Source: Salibaculum halophilum (GTDB lineage: Bacteria > Pseudomonadota > Alphaproteobacteria > Rhodobacterales > Rhodobacteraceae). From it: a stretch of DNA of 64,000 bases. Below are positions 28,001 to 36,810 of this stretch, piece after piece. Location: NCBI RefSeq assembly GCF_002094885.1, contig NZ_MSIT01000007.1, positions 165,141-229,140 of the forward strand. The letters run 5' to 3'. The notes beneath the pieces were generated by a model. That model saw only the letters and a program-made list of their open reading frames with translations. It searched no databases and was not told where the DNA came from. A program made the translations under genes and the position numbers. Numbering within the stretch: the stretch's first letter is position 1; each line of letters begins with the position of its first letter.

Positions 28001-29005
28001 TCAGGCCGCGGCTTGCACCCGCTCGCGCCCGTGCGGCGCCGCGTGATCCAGGATCGGGTTGATGGGAATGATCCGGTGCGGGTTAATCGTCTCGTGGCTG
28101 TAGTGGTAGTGCTCGACGATGTGGCCCATGTGAACGGTGTCCGCCACCGGGCCATCGGGGGCCTGCCACTGGTAAAGCTCGCGGGTGAAGCCCCAGAGAT
28201 TGGGATAGTCGATCAGCCGTTTGCGGTTGCACTTGAAGTGCAGGTGATAGACCGGGTCGAACCGGATCAGCGTGGTCCAGAGCCGCCAGTCGGCCTCGGT
28301 GATGCGCCCGCCCATGAGATAACGGTTGCGCGAGAGGTGATCCTCAAGCCACTCCAGACTGTCGAAGAGGGGATGCACGGCCGCCTCGTAGGCCTCTTGC
28401 GTGGTGGCGAAGCCGGACTTGTAGACGCCGTTGTTGACCGTGTCGTAGACGCGCGCGTTGATCGGCTCGATCTCCGCGCGCAGGTCTTCGGGGCAGTAGT
28501 CGTCGGTGTTGCCGGTCAGCCCGTCGAAGGCCGAATTGAACATGCGGATGATTTCCGCGCTTTCGTTCGACACGATGGTTTCGCGCTGCCGGTCCCAAAG
28601 GATCGGCACGGTCACGCGCCCCGAAATGTCCGGATCGGCCTTGAGGTAGAGGTCGCGGGTGAAGGGCAGTCCGTAAAGGCGATCGCCCGTGGCGCCGTCG
28701 AAATCCGTCTCGAAGGTCCAGCCGTCGGACAGCATGTGCGGATGCACGACCGACACGTCGATGTGATCCGCCAGGCCCTTGAGCAGGCGGAACACCAGCG
28801 CCCGATGCGCCCAGGGGCAGGCGTAGGACACATAAAGGTGGTAGCGCCCGCTTTCGGCCGGAAAGCCGCCCTCGCCCGAGGGGCCGGGCCGGCCGTCCGG
28901 GGTGACCCAGTTGCGAAACCGCGACGTGTCGCGCTGGAAGGCACCGCCGGTCGACTTGGTGTCGTACCAGGTGTCTTCCCATTTTCCGTTGACCAATCGA
29001 CCCAT
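28001..29005 (-). CDS. Glutathionyl-hydroquinone reductase (GST Xi class, YqjG/ECM4)
   Basis: Reduces glutathionyl-hydroquinones back to hydroquinones with glutathione. The 334-residue protein has the catalytic Cys63 in SYACPWAHRAL (CPWA motif), the VPILWD and SNESAEIIRMFN glutathione-binding blocks, and the long C-terminal helical domain with TEADWRLWTTLIRFDPVYH. A GGAGG-like stretch lies upstream of the ATG. It is a single gene between mltB and patB. Confidence 0.94.
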   Translation of the reverse strand: MGRLVNGKWEDTWYDTKSTGGAFQRDTSRFRNWVTPDGRPGPSGEGGFPAESGRYHLYVSYACPWAHRALVFRLLKGLADHIDVSVVHPHMLSDGWTFETDFDGATGDRLYGLPFTRDLYLKADPDISGRVTVPILWDRQRETIVSNESAEIIRMFNSAFDGLTGNTDDYCPEDLRAEIEPINARVYDTVNNGVYKSGFATTQEAYEAAVHPLFDSLEWLEDHLSRNRYLMGGRITEADWRLWTTLIRFDPVYHLHFKCNRKRLIDYPNLWGFTRELYQWQAPDGPVADTVHMGHIVEHYHYSHETINPHRIIPINPILDHAAPHGRERVQAAA

Positions 29006-29120
29006 GCCGACCTCCTTTTTTCAGTTCACCGATCAAGGTAGAGGTCTGCGGTTTACGCGCAAAGGGCGAGGAATGCGCATCACCCTCGGCACAGGCGCAC
29101 ACGGGGCAGTCGAACGCCGG

Positions 29121-30293
29121 TTACTGCAAATCGGCGAATGCCCGTGACAGCCGCGCGAGCGCTTCCTCCACGCGTGCCCGCTGGGTGCCGAGGTTGAAGC
29201 GCATGAAGCTCTCGCCGCCGGTGCCCAGGGTATGGCCCGGGGTAGCGGCGATCCCGGCGCTGTCCTGCAGCCGGGCGTGGATCTCGGCCCGGTCCATGCC
29301 GGTTGCGGTGAAATCCACCCAGGCGAGGTAGGTGCTTTGCATCGGCATGGCCCGAAGCCCAGGGATTTCATCCACCCCGGCGCAGAACAGATCGCGGTTG
29401 GCTTGCAGGTAGGGCATCAGCTGGTCCACCCAGGCCGCGCCCTCGGGGCTGTAGGCGGCACGGGTCAGCGTCACGCCCAGCAGGTTGGGGCTGATGTCGA
29501 AGCCGCGAAAGAACCGCGCAAACCGCGCGCGCAGGTCAGGGTCGGGGATCACCATGTAGCCGGTGCGCGCGCCCGCGACCGAAAAGGTCTTGGAGGCCGC
29601 GCTCATGGCGATCAGCCGCGGCGCGATCCCGGGCACCGCCATGTGGGTCGGCACGAACCGGTGCCCTTCGAAGACCAGGTCGCCATGGACTTCGTCCGAG
29701 ACGAGCAGCAGGTCGTGGCGGTCGCAGAACGCCGCCATCTGTTGCAGTTCCGCCGGGGTCCAGACGCGGCCAGCGGGATTGTGCGGCGAACTGATCAGCA
29801 GCATCTTTTCCTTGCCGGTCATGCGGGCCTCGACGGCGTCGAAGTCCAGCGCGTAGACGCCATCGCACACGGCAAGCGGCAACTCGGTCACCACGCGTTC
29901 GGTCCGGCCGATCTTGGCGGCGAATTCGTGGTAGACCGGTGTCAGGATGGCGACGTGATCCCCGGGATCGGTGAAACACTGGATGGTCAGGGAGATGGCA
30001 TTACCCAGACCATGGGTCGTGAACAGCCAGTCGCTGTCGATCTGCCAGCCGTGGCGCGTTTCCTGCCACCAGGCGATCGCGTCATGAAACGAGTCCGTAT
30101 CGCAGAAATAGCCGTAATCGGCCCGGTCGAGCAGGCCGCGCACGGCCTTTTGCAGGAAATCGGGGGCCTCGAAATCCTTGTCGGCCACCCACATCGGCAG
30201 GCCCGCGTCTGGCGATATGCCGAAGGCGGGCTGCATCATGTCCCACTTGGTGGAGCCGGTGCCGGTGCGGTGGGTCAGCGTGTCGAAGCTCAT
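29121..30293 (-). CDS. MalY/PatB family PLP-dependent C-S lyase / aminotransferase
   Basis: A fold-type I PLP enzyme of the MalY/PatB group, typically a cystathionine beta-lyase. Lys235 in SAASKTFSVAG binds PLP, and Asp200 (LVSDEVHGDLVF) and the SSPHNPAGRVW loop are in place. The N-terminus (TGTGSTKWD) and MWVADKDFEAP are family signatures. 390 residues. E. coli MalY also acts on the maltose regulator, but there is no maltose gene here. Divergent from the peptide deformylase gene. Confidence 0.93.
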   Translation of the reverse strand: MSFDTLTHRTGTGSTKWDMMQPAFGISPDAGLPMWVADKDFEAPDFLQKAVRGLLDRADYGYFCDTDSFHDAIAWWQETRHGWQIDSDWLFTTHGLGNAISLTIQCFTDPGDHVAILTPVYHEFAAKIGRTERVVTELPLAVCDGVYALDFDAVEARMTGKEKMLLISSPHNPAGRVWTPAELQQMAAFCDRHDLLLVSDEVHGDLVFEGHRFVPTHMAVPGIAPRLIAMSAASKTFSVAGARTGYMVIPDPDLRARFARFFRGFDISPNLLGVTLTRAAYSPEGAAWVDQLMPYLQANRDLFCAGVDEIPGLRAMPMQSTYLAWVDFTATGMDRAEIHARLQDSAGIAATPGHTLGTGGESFMRFNLGTQRARVEEALARLSRAFADLQ

Positions 30294-30394
30294 GCGGTCC
30301 TCGTCTGGTGAGTTTTGGCGACGCTACCTGTCCCCGCGCCGGGTGCAAGGGGCGTGTATTGCGCCGCGTGGTGCAATCACATAAATGCATCCAC

Positions 30395-30916
30395 ATGACC
30401 CTGAGACCCATCCTGATCCACCCCGATCCGCGCCTGAAGAAGGTGGCGACGCCGGTTGCGGAAGTGACCGACGAGGTCCGGCGGCTGGCTGACGACATGC
30501 TGGAAACCATGTACGACGCGCCGGGCATCGGGCTGGCCGCGCCGCAGGTGGGCGTCGCAGATCGCCTGCTGGTGATGGATTGCGTCAAGGACCCTGAGGC
30601 GACGCCCGAGCCCATGGTCCTGATCAACCCCGAGATCGTCGAGACCTCCGAGGAAACCGGCGTCTACGAAGAGGGCTGCCTGTCGATCCCCGAACACTAT
30701 GCCGACGTGGAGCGCCCGGTTGCGGTGACCGTGAAATGGCTGGGGCTGGACGGCCGGACCCACAGCGAACATTTCGACGGGCTCTGGGCGACCTGCGTGC
30801 AGCACGAGATCGACCACCTCAACGGCAAGCTTTTCATCGACCACCTCAAGCCGCTGCGCCGACAGATGATCACGCGCAAGATGGTCAAGTTCAAGCGCGA
30901 GAAGGCCCGCGCCTGA
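30395..30916 (+). CDS. def: Peptide deformylase
   Basis: Removes the N-formyl group from nascent proteins. All three catalytic motifs are intact in this 173-residue protein: GIGLAAPQVG, EEGCLSIPE with metal ligand Cys95, and QHEIDHLNG with ligands His137 and His141 and catalytic Glu138. The start at 30395 (MTLRPIL) is the normal N-terminus. It is directly followed, with no intervening base, by a degenerate deformylase paralogue and then by fmt, the enzyme that adds the formyl group. Confidence 0.97.
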   Translation: MTLRPILIHPDPRLKKVATPVAEVTDEVRRLADDMLETMYDAPGIGLAAPQVGVADRLLVMDCVKDPEATPEPMVLINPEIVETSEETGVYEEGCLSIPEHYADVERPVAVTVKWLGLDGRTHSEHFDGLWATCVQHEIDHLNGKLFIDHLKPLRRQMITRKMVKFKREKARA

Positions 30917-31417
30917 ATGCCACCGCGCCCCTTCGTGCCCTGGCCCGACAAGGTGCTGCGCACCCCCGCGCAGCCAGTCGCAGAAATCACGGATGACATT
31001 CGCGCGCTCTGGGACGAGATGATCGCGGCCATGGACGCCATGCCCGGGGTCGGTCTGGCGGCGGTGCAGCTGGGTGTGCTCCTGCGCATGGCGGTGGTGG
31101 ATGCCAGTGACAGGCGCGGGCAGGCGGTGCGCATGGCCAACCCGGAAGTCCTGCACGCCAGTGTCGCGCTGCGCGACCACCGGGAAGCCTCGCCCAACCT
31201 GCCCGGCGTCTCAGAAGTGATCTCGCGGCCGCGCGCGGTGACGGTGCGGTTCATGGATGAAAACGGTATTGATGAACGGCGCGAATTCGTCGGGCTCTGG
31301 GCGACCAGCGTCCAGCATCAGATCGACCATCTGAACGGGTGGATGTATTTCGATCACCTGTCGCGGCTCAAACGCGACCGGCTGATCGCCAAGGCCCGCA
31401 AGCTGCGGGCAGGCTAG
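30917..31417 (+). CDS. Peptide deformylase-like paralogue, probably inactive
   Basis: A 166-residue deformylase homologue in tandem with def, its ATG abutting the def stop. The fold-level match is clear (GVGLAAVQLG, GLWATSVQHQIDHLNG), but the catalytic residues are changed. The EGCLS motif is EASPN, so the metal-binding Cys is Ser92. The HEIDH motif is HQIDH, so the catalytic Glu is Gln135, while His134 and His138 remain. This predicts no ordinary deformylase activity. Its retention between def and fmt suggests a structural, binding or regulatory role. Followed by fmt after 9 bp. Confidence 0.9.
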   Translation: MPPRPFVPWPDKVLRTPAQPVAEITDDIRALWDEMIAAMDAMPGVGLAAVQLGVLLRMAVVDASDRRGQAVRMANPEVLHASVALRDHREASPNLPGVSEVISRPRAVTVRFMDENGIDERREFVGLWATSVQHQIDHLNGWMYFDHLSRLKRDRLIAKARKLRAG

Positions 31418-31426
31418 GGGGCGCCG

Positions 31427-32338
31427 ATGCGCATCGTCTTCATGGGCTCGCCCGAGTTCTCGGTTCCCGCCCTCGACGCGCTCGTGCAGGCGGGGCACGA
31501 GATCGCCTGCGTCTATTGCCAGCCGCCGCGCCCGGCGGGCCGGGGCAAGAAAGACCGGCCGACGCCGGTGCAGGCCCGGGCCGAGGCGCTGGGCCTGTCC
31601 GTGCGCCACCCGGTGTCGTTGAAAGGGGCACAGGACCAGGCGGAGTTCGCCGCGCTGGACGCGGATGTTGCCGTCGTGGTGGCCTATGGCCTTTTGCTGC
31701 CGCAGCCGGTGCTGGACGCGCCTGTGCACGGTTGTCTGAACATCCACGCCTCGCTTCTGCCGCGCTGGCGCGGGGCGGCCCCGATCCACCGCGCGGTGAT
31801 CGCGGGCGACCGCGAGACCGGCGTCTGCATCATGCGGATGCAGGCCGGGCTGGACACCGGCCCGGTGCTGCTGCGCGAGGCGACGCCCATCGGCCCCAAA
31901 GACACAACCGGGGATCTGCACGATCGGCTCTCGGCGATGGGCGCGCGCCTGATCGTCGCGGCGCTCGACGATCTGGGCGGTTTGACGCCCGCGCCCCAGG
32001 CGGACACCGGCGTGACCTATGCCGCCAAGATCGACAAGGCCGAGACGCGCATCGACTGGACCCTGCCCGCGTGGGAGATTGATGCAAAGGTCAGGGGGCT
32101 CTCGCCCGCCCCCGGTGCCTGGACCGAGGTTTCCGGCGAGCGGATCAAGCTGCTGGCATCACGGATGGCTGCGGGCGCGGGGGCACCGGGCGAAGTGCTT
32201 GATGACAGGTTTACGGTCGCCTGCGGCCAGGGCGCCGTGCAGTTCCTGCGCGTGCAGCGCGCGGGGCGAGGGCCGCAAGACGCCGCGGATTTCCTTCGGG
32301 GCAGGGCGCTTCGAGCCGGGGCTTACCTCGGGCGGTAG
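31427..32338 (+). CDS. fmt: Methionyl-tRNA formyltransferase
   Basis: Formylates Met-tRNAfMet with 10-formyltetrahydrofolate for initiation. The 303-residue enzyme shows [12 protein letters not shown] at the N-terminus, [17 protein letters not shown], the formyl-transfer block [18 protein letters not shown] and the LDTGPVLL segment. The C-terminal OB-like domain follows (SPAPGAW). Co-directional with def and the def-like gene. The 3' end overlaps the convergent TRIC-channel gene by 16 bp. Confidence 0.97.
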   Translation: MRIVFMGSPEFSVPALDALVQAGHEIACVYCQPPRPAGRGKKDRPTPVQARAEALGLSVRHPVSLKGAQDQAEFAALDADVAVVVAYGLLLPQPVLDAPVHGCLNIHASLLPRWRGAAPIHRAVIAGDRETGVCIMRMQAGLDTGPVLLREATPIGPKDTTGDLHDRLSAMGARLIVAALDDLGGLTPAPQADTGVTYAAKIDKAETRIDWTLPAWEIDAKVRGLSPAPGAWTEVSGERIKLLASRMAAGAGAPGEVLDDRFTVACGQGAVQFLRVQRAGRGPQDAADFLRGRALRAGAYLGR

Positions 32339-32934
32339 GTCGGCAGGCGCCAACCGAAGGCAAGCGACCCGGCGCGCAGCGCGAATGTGACCGTTATCGC
32401 GACCACGACGGGGGCGAACACCCCCTCGATCACCTGCATCACCGCAACGGCAGCCGCCGCCCCGCCAAAGGACGCGGCGGCATACATCTCGCCCGGCGTA
32501 AGCAGAAGCGGCATTTCCCGTGCCACGACGTCGCGCATCAAGCCGCCGAGGGTTCCCGTCACAACCCCCATTATGGTCAGGATCAGCAAGGACTGTTCCA
32601 TGTTCTGCGCCGTTGCCACCCCTGCCGCGGTGGCGATAGACAGGGCCACGGCGTCGAGCCAAACCAATGCACGTTGCCATTTCTCGAGCAGATGGGCGAC
32701 GAGGAAGGCCACCAGGGCGGCCCCCGTGGCCGCGAGTATATGCACCGGGGTCTCGACCCAGAAAACGGGGTGCCGGTCAAGCAGCAGGTCGCGGACGGTC
32801 CCGCCGCCCACCGCGGCCAGGGCTGCCAGAAAGACAAAGCCGATAACGTCGAGCTGGGCTCGGCTGGCCCGGATGGCCCCGGTCAGGGCAAAGAGGATGA
32901 CCGCGACAAGGTCGAGTGACAGCGGTGTGATCAT
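32323..32934 (-). CDS. TRIC/UPF0126 family cation channel
   Basis: A 203-residue inner-membrane protein with about seven hydrophobic helices. It shows the paired glycine-rich UPF0126 motifs, one per repeat: [20 protein letters not shown] in the first and [18 protein letters not shown] in the second. Prokaryotic TRIC proteins form trimeric monovalent cation channels. The start overlaps the rnhA stop (ATGA), so the two are co-translated. Confidence 0.92.
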   Translation of the reverse strand: MITPLSLDLVAVILFALTGAIRASRAQLDVIGFVFLAALAAVGGGTVRDLLLDRHPVFWVETPVHILAATGAALVAFLVAHLLEKWQRALVWLDAVALSIATAAGVATAQNMEQSLLILTIMGVVTGTLGGLMRDVVAREMPLLLTPGEMYAAASFGGAAAAVAVMQVIEGVFAPVVVAITVTFALRAGSLAFGWRLPTYRPR

Positions 32935-33401
32935 CCCTGCGGTCCCGGGCCGGCCTTGAAGGGGGCCATGCCGGCGCGGGCCAGGGCATCGGCACGTTCG
33001 TTTTCCGGGTGCCCGGCATGGCCCTTGACCCATTCCCAGGTCACGTCGTGGCGCGCGGCGGCGGCCTCCAGCGCCTGCCAGAGCTCGGCGTTCTTGACGG
33101 GCTTTTTCTGCGCCGTCTTCCAGCCCTTGGCCTTCCAGCCGTGAATCCACTTGGTGATTCCGTCGCGGACATAGTTGCTGTCGGTCACGATGGTCACGCG
33201 GCTGGACTGTGTCAGCGCGTTGAGCGCCTCGGTCGCGGCCATCAGCTCCATGCGGTTGTTCGTCGTGCCGGCCTCGCCGCCCGAAAGTTCGCGTTCGCGC
33301 AGCACGTTTTCGCCCTCGCGGGCCTGCAGCAGCACACCCCAGCCACCGGGGCCGGGGTTGCCGGAACAGGCACCGTCGGTGAAGGCATAGAGGTCGGGCA
33401 T
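32931..33401 (-). CDS. rnhA: Ribonuclease HI
   Basis: Degrades the RNA strand of RNA-DNA hybrids during replication. 156 residues. Catalytic carboxylates are visible: Asp9 ([15 protein letters not shown]), Glu52 (NNRMELMAA) and Asp74 ([12 protein letters not shown]), with the final Asp in [11 protein letters not shown]; the basic handle follows ([18 protein letters not shown]). Standard length and start. Confidence 0.97.
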   Translation of the reverse strand: MPDLYAFTDGACSGNPGPGGWGVLLQAREGENVLRERELSGGEAGTTNNRMELMAATEALNALTQSSRVTIVTDSNYVRDGITKWIHGWKAKGWKTAQKKPVKNAELWQALEAAAARHDVTWEWVKGHAGHPENERADALARAGMAPFKAGPGPQG

Positions 33402-33502
33402 GGGTTGGTCAGGCCGATCCTAGGGCGTGTCTGTCGAACCGTCCGTTTGCCTTGGTGCGGCGGTCGGATGCAACCGGGAAAACGGCCCGCGCCGGCCCCG
33501 GT

Positions 33503-33952
33503 TCACAGGATCACCGGCGCGAGGCACAGCAGCACCACCAGCGTCAGCGGCACGCGCAGGGCCATCCACCAGCGCGGCGCCAGCCCTGCGTTCCAGAAGA
33601 ACCAGTCCAGCAGCAACAGCCCGGCAAATCCCGTTGCCAGGTTGACCGCGGCGCTGACGGCCCCGCCGCCCACCATGAAAAAAGCCCAGAGCGCCGGGAC
33701 GACGGACAGGGTATAACCAAGCGCGGCCAGCCGCCCCGCTGCTCGGGTGGCGAAGCCCCAGAGGACACCGGCCATGAAGGCCAGGATTACGGTGCCATAG
33801 GCGATCTGGACGTAGGGCCCGATGAAGCGGCCGCCGATCCGGCCCATCGCCCGCATCCCCAGATCGGGCAGCAGCACGGTCGCGGCCCCCCAAAGGAAGG
33901 GCAGAAGCCCGGCCAGGCCGAGCACGAGGGCGGAGCGGGGGATATCCTTCAT
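33503..33952 (-). CDS. DUF3429 family membrane protein
   Basis: A 149-residue membrane protein with four to five hydrophobic helices and the DUF3429 features: PRSALVLGLAGLLPFLWGA at the N-terminus, YGTVILAFMAGVLWGFA and a W-rich C-terminal helix pair (LDWFFWNAGLAPRWWM). Function unknown. It is transcribed in the same direction as ispH, which ends 49 bp upstream. Confidence 0.88.
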   Translation of the reverse strand: MKDIPRSALVLGLAGLLPFLWGAATVLLPDLGMRAMGRIGGRFIGPYVQIAYGTVILAFMAGVLWGFATRAAGRLAALGYTLSVVPALWAFFMVGGGAVSAAVNLATGFAGLLLLDWFFWNAGLAPRWWMALRVPLTLVVLLCLAPVIL

Positions 33953-34001
33953 GGGGCCCTAGATGATCTGGCCGCGCGGGATTGGCAAGCGGCCGGATGC
34001 C

Positions 34002-34952
34002 TCAGGCCGGTTCGCGCAGGGCGCGGGGCACCTTGAATTCCACGTCTTCGCGGGCGGTCTCGACGGATTCGACCGTGACGGCGTAGCGGTCGCGGAAGCT
34101 GTCGATCACCTCGTTGATCAGGGCCTCGGGGGCCGAGGCGCCGGCGGTGACGGCAACAGTCGCGACTCCGTCCAGCGCGCGCCAGTCGATGTCGGCGGCC
34201 CGTTGCACCAGTTGCGCGTAGGGGCAGCCGGCCTTGCGCCCCACCTCGACCAGCCGCCGCGAGTTCGAGGAATTGGGCGCGCCCACGACCAGCAGCGCAT
34301 CGGCGCGCGGCGCCACCGCCTTGACCGACTCCTGCCGGTTCGTGGTGGCATAGCAGATGTCTTCCTTGTGGGGGCCGATGATATTGGGAAACCGCGCCTG
34401 CAGCGCGGCCACGATATCCGAGGTGTCATCCACCGACAGCGTGGTCTGGGTGACGAAGGCCAGCTTGTCGGGGTCGCGGACCTGCACGCGCGCGACGTCC
34501 TCGACCGTCTCGACCAACAGAACCTCGCCCTCGGGCAACTGGCCCATGGTGCCCACGGTTTCGGGGTGGCCGGCGTGACCGATCATGATCATCTGAAGGC
34601 CGTTTTCGGCGTGGCGGGCGGCCTCGATATGCACCTTCGACACCAGCGGGCAGGTGGCATCGACATAGATCATCTCGCGCTTGGCGGCCTCGGCCGGGAC
34701 GGCCTTGGGCACGCCATGGGCCGAGAAGATCACCGGGCGATCGTCCGGGCACGCGTCCAGCTCCTCGACGAAGACCGCGCCCTTGGTGCGCAGGTCATCG
34801 ACGACGTACCTGTTATGCACGATCTCGTGGCGGACGTAGACGGGGGCACCCCATTTCTCCAACGCCATCTCGACGATCTTGATGGCGCGGTCGACACCGG
34901 CACAGAACCCGCGCGGGGCGGCGAGCAGCAGGGTAAGGGGCGGCTTCGTCAT
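34002..34952 (-). CDS. ispH: 4-hydroxy-3-methylbut-2-enyl diphosphate reductase
   Basis: The last enzyme of the MEP isoprenoid pathway, making IPP and DMAPP. The iron-sulfur cysteines are Cys17 ([10 protein letters not shown]), Cys101 ([11 protein letters not shown]) and Cys200 ([12 protein letters not shown]), all in place. The substrate-binding SSNSRRLVE and GASAPEALI blocks are also present. 316 residues. GTTTCCGGC precedes the ATG with no obvious SD. Confidence 0.97.
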   Translation of the reverse strand: MTKPPLTLLLAAPRGFCAGVDRAIKIVEMALEKWGAPVYVRHEIVHNRYVVDDLRTKGAVFVEELDACPDDRPVIFSAHGVPKAVPAEAAKREMIYVDATCPLVSKVHIEAARHAENGLQMIMIGHAGHPETVGTMGQLPEGEVLLVETVEDVARVQVRDPDKLAFVTQTTLSVDDTSDIVAALQARFPNIIGPHKEDICYATTNRQESVKAVAPRADALLVVGAPNSSNSRRLVEVGRKAGCPYAQLVQRAADIDWRALDGVATVAVTAGASAPEALINEVIDSFRDRYAVTVESVETAREDVEFKVPRALREPA

Positions 34953-35012
34953 GCCGGAAACCTAGGCGCTCGCGCCGCGCGCGTCCAGAACCGTGCCGGG
35001 CAAATCATGTGC

Positions 35013-35042
35013 AAAAGGCCTCGGGCGCTGTCCGGGCGCCCG
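35013..35042 (-). terminator. Possible terminator downstream of the second NYN gene
   Basis: On the minus strand a CGGGCGC/GCGCCCG stem (35042-35036 with 35028-35022) with a seven-base loop is followed after a few bases by CCTTTTGC. It lies about 50 bp past the NYN gene stop. The U-tract is short, so this is a moderate call. Confidence 0.4.
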
Positions 35043-35092
35043 CCACCACCGGGATGGCGGCGGACGATCCGTGACGCGCGGAGCCTTCGGTT

Positions 35093-35665
35093 TCATTCGG
35101 TGCCGACCGGGGCCTCGCTGCGGGGTTCGCGGGGTTCCCGCGGGGGGCGGCCGATGACCTCGCGCAGGTCTTCAAGTTCGATGAAGTTGTCGGCCTGGCG
35201 GCGCAGCTCGTCGGCGATCATGGGCGGCTGGCTGCGGATGGTCGAGACGACCGAGACCCGCACCCCCTTGCGCTGGATCGATTCGATCAGCGGCCGGAAG
35301 TCGCCATCGCCCGAGAACAGCACGATGTGGTCCACGTGAGGGGCCAGTTCCATGGCATCGACGGTCAGTTCTATGTCCATGTTGCCCTTGACCTTGCGCC
35401 GGCCCTGGCTGTCGGTGAACTCCTTCGCCGGCTTGGTCACCATGGTGAAACCGTTGTAGTGCAGCCAGTCGACAAGGGGCCTGATCGGTGAATACTCGTC
35501 GTTTTCCAGCAGGGCGGTGTAGTAGAACGCCCGCAGCAGCTTGCCGCGACGCATGAATTCCTGTCGCAGCAGCTTGTAGTCGATGTCGAACCCGAGCGCC
35601 TTGGCCGCGGCATAGAGGTTCGACCCGTCAATGAAGAGCGCAAGGCGCTCATCACGGTAGAACAT
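35093..35665 (-). CDS. NYN-domain (LabA/DUF88) protein
   Basis: A 190-residue PIN-like NYN protein. Acidic residues of the probable metal site are in LFIDGSNLYAAAKAL, KVKGNMDIELTVDAMEL and VLFSGDGDFRPLIESIQRKG. The C-terminal tail is basic and Arg/Glu-rich (GRPPREPREPRSEA), likely flexible. Family members are inferred RNases. The ATG at 35665 has AAGGAAAA upstream and fits the family start. Divergent from folK. It is unlike the NYN/OST-HTH protein at 23993 in having no LOTUS domain. Confidence 0.92.
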   Translation of the reverse strand: MFYRDERLALFIDGSNLYAAAKALGFDIDYKLLRQEFMRRGKLLRAFYYTALLENDEYSPIRPLVDWLHYNGFTMVTKPAKEFTDSQGRRKVKGNMDIELTVDAMELAPHVDHIVLFSGDGDFRPLIESIQRKGVRVSVVSTIRSQPPMIADELRRQADNFIELEDLREVIGRPPREPREPRSEAPVGTE

Positions 35666-35754
35666 GAATTTTTCCTTCCAATGAAAGCTCGCCGGTTGGG
35701 GTTGCGCGTGAGTGGTATTAATCCGGCGGACAGGGCATGTAAGAGATTTGTAAC

Positions 35755-36342
35755 ATGACACAACCTTTCCTTAGGGGCACTATCGAAAGATTGACCCTGG
35801 TCGCCATAGGGTCGAACGCCAGCTCGCCGCACGGCGACGCGCGGGCGACGGTGGAGGCGGCCGTTGCGGCATTGCGCGCGGCCTTCGGCGACGGGGTCGC
35901 GGTCAGTCGATTCTTTGCCACCCCGGCCTTTCCGGCCGGATCGGGGCCGGATTTCGTGAACGCGGCGGCGGCCTTTCGCAGCGCAGACGCGCCGGGCAAC
36001 ATCCTGGCCCGCCTGCACGAGATCGAGGCGGATTTCGGGCGCAGCCGGGGCGCGCGATGGGGCCAGCGCAGCCTCGACCTGGACCTAATCGCGGTTGGCG
36101 ACCTGGTCCTGCCGGACGCCGCCACGCAGACTCATTGGCGCGACCTGCCCCTGTCCGAGCAGCAAAGGATCGCCCCCGAGGACCTGATCCTGCCGCATCC
36201 GCGGCTGCAAGACCGGGCCTTCGTTCTGGTGCCGCTGGCGGATGTGGCCGAACACTGGCGCCACCCGGGGCTGGGCCTGACTGTCACCCAGATGCGCGCG
36301 GCGCGACCGGCGGACGAGGTCGCGGCGGTTGTACCGCTCTAG
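35755..36342 (+). CDS. folK: HPPK, 2-amino-4-hydroxy-6-hydroxymethyldihydropteridine diphosphokinase
   Basis: Transfers pyrophosphate from ATP to hydroxymethyldihydropterin in folate synthesis. Blocks seen in the 195-residue protein are LVAIGSNASSPHGD, VSRFFATPAFPAGSGPDFVNAAAAF, IEADFGRSRGARWGQRSLDLDLIAVGD and LPHPRLQDRAFVLVPLADV. The residues HRWGPRxLDLDL-type are conserved as RWGQRSLDLDL. The ATG at 35755 gives a slightly long N-terminus of about 12 residues before the core. folC of the same pathway is at 12.7 kb. Confidence 0.94.
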   Translation: MTQPFLRGTIERLTLVAIGSNASSPHGDARATVEAAVAALRAAFGDGVAVSRFFATPAFPAGSGPDFVNAAAAFRSADAPGNILARLHEIEADFGRSRGARWGQRSLDLDLIAVGDLVLPDAATQTHWRDLPLSEQQRIAPEDLILPHPRLQDRAFVLVPLADVAEHWRHPGLGLTVTQMRAARPADEVAAVVPL

Positions 36343-36355
36343 CGACCCGGGAATC

Positions 36356-36384
36356 GCCTTGTCAAACGGCTGTCAAGGCTTTAT
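36356..36384 (+). terminator. Hairpin with U-rich tail after folK (or rpoZ promoter)
   Basis: GCCTTG (36356-36361) pairs with CAAGGC (36374-36379) and is followed by TTTATG, 14 bp after the folK stop, which fits a short intrinsic terminator. The same bases can be read as a promoter for rpoZ (TTGTCA, 17 bp, TATGCC). The sequence alone does not decide between the two. Confidence 0.45.
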
Positions 36385-36429
36385 GCCGCCCCTTCCACCG
36401 ACGACCAGACCGACCGATTGGAGTGCCCC

Positions 36430-36792
36430 ATGGCCCGCGTGACCGTTGAAGACTGCGTAGACAAGGTTCCGAACCGCTTCGAGCTGGTGATGCTTGCCGC
36501 GCACCGGGCCCGCGAGATCTCGGCTGGCTCGCCCGTCACCGTGGAGCGCGACAACGACAAGAACCCTGTCGTGTCCCTGCGCGAGATCGCCGACGAGACC
36601 CAGCAGGCTGACGATCTGCGCGAGCGCCTGATCGAATCGAACCAGACCCAGATCGAGGTCGACGAGCCCGAAGAGGACTCCATGGCGATCCTCATGGGAG
36701 GCGGCGGTGAACAGCCCGACGCCCCGGCCGAGGACGACATGAGCGAGGAAAAGCTCCTGCGCGCCCTCATGGATGCCCAGAGCGAAAAGTAG
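36430..36792 (+). CDS. rpoZ: DNA-directed RNA polymerase subunit omega
   Basis: The small RNA polymerase subunit that binds beta-prime and assists assembly; in many proteobacteria it also forms part of a ppGpp site. The 120-residue protein has [20 protein letters not shown] at the start and [13 protein letters not shown], then a long acidic C-terminal extension typical of alphaproteobacterial omega. GGAG lies 6 bp upstream of the ATG at 36430. Immediately upstream of rsh, so omega and the ppGpp enzyme are made together. Confidence 0.97.
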   Translation: MARVTVEDCVDKVPNRFELVMLAAHRAREISAGSPVTVERDNDKNPVVSLREIADETQQADDLRERLIESNQTQIEVDEPEEDSMAILMGGGGEQPDAPAEDDMSEEKLLRALMDAQSEK

Positions 36793-36810
36793 AGGCGGAC
36801 CCCGACCGGC

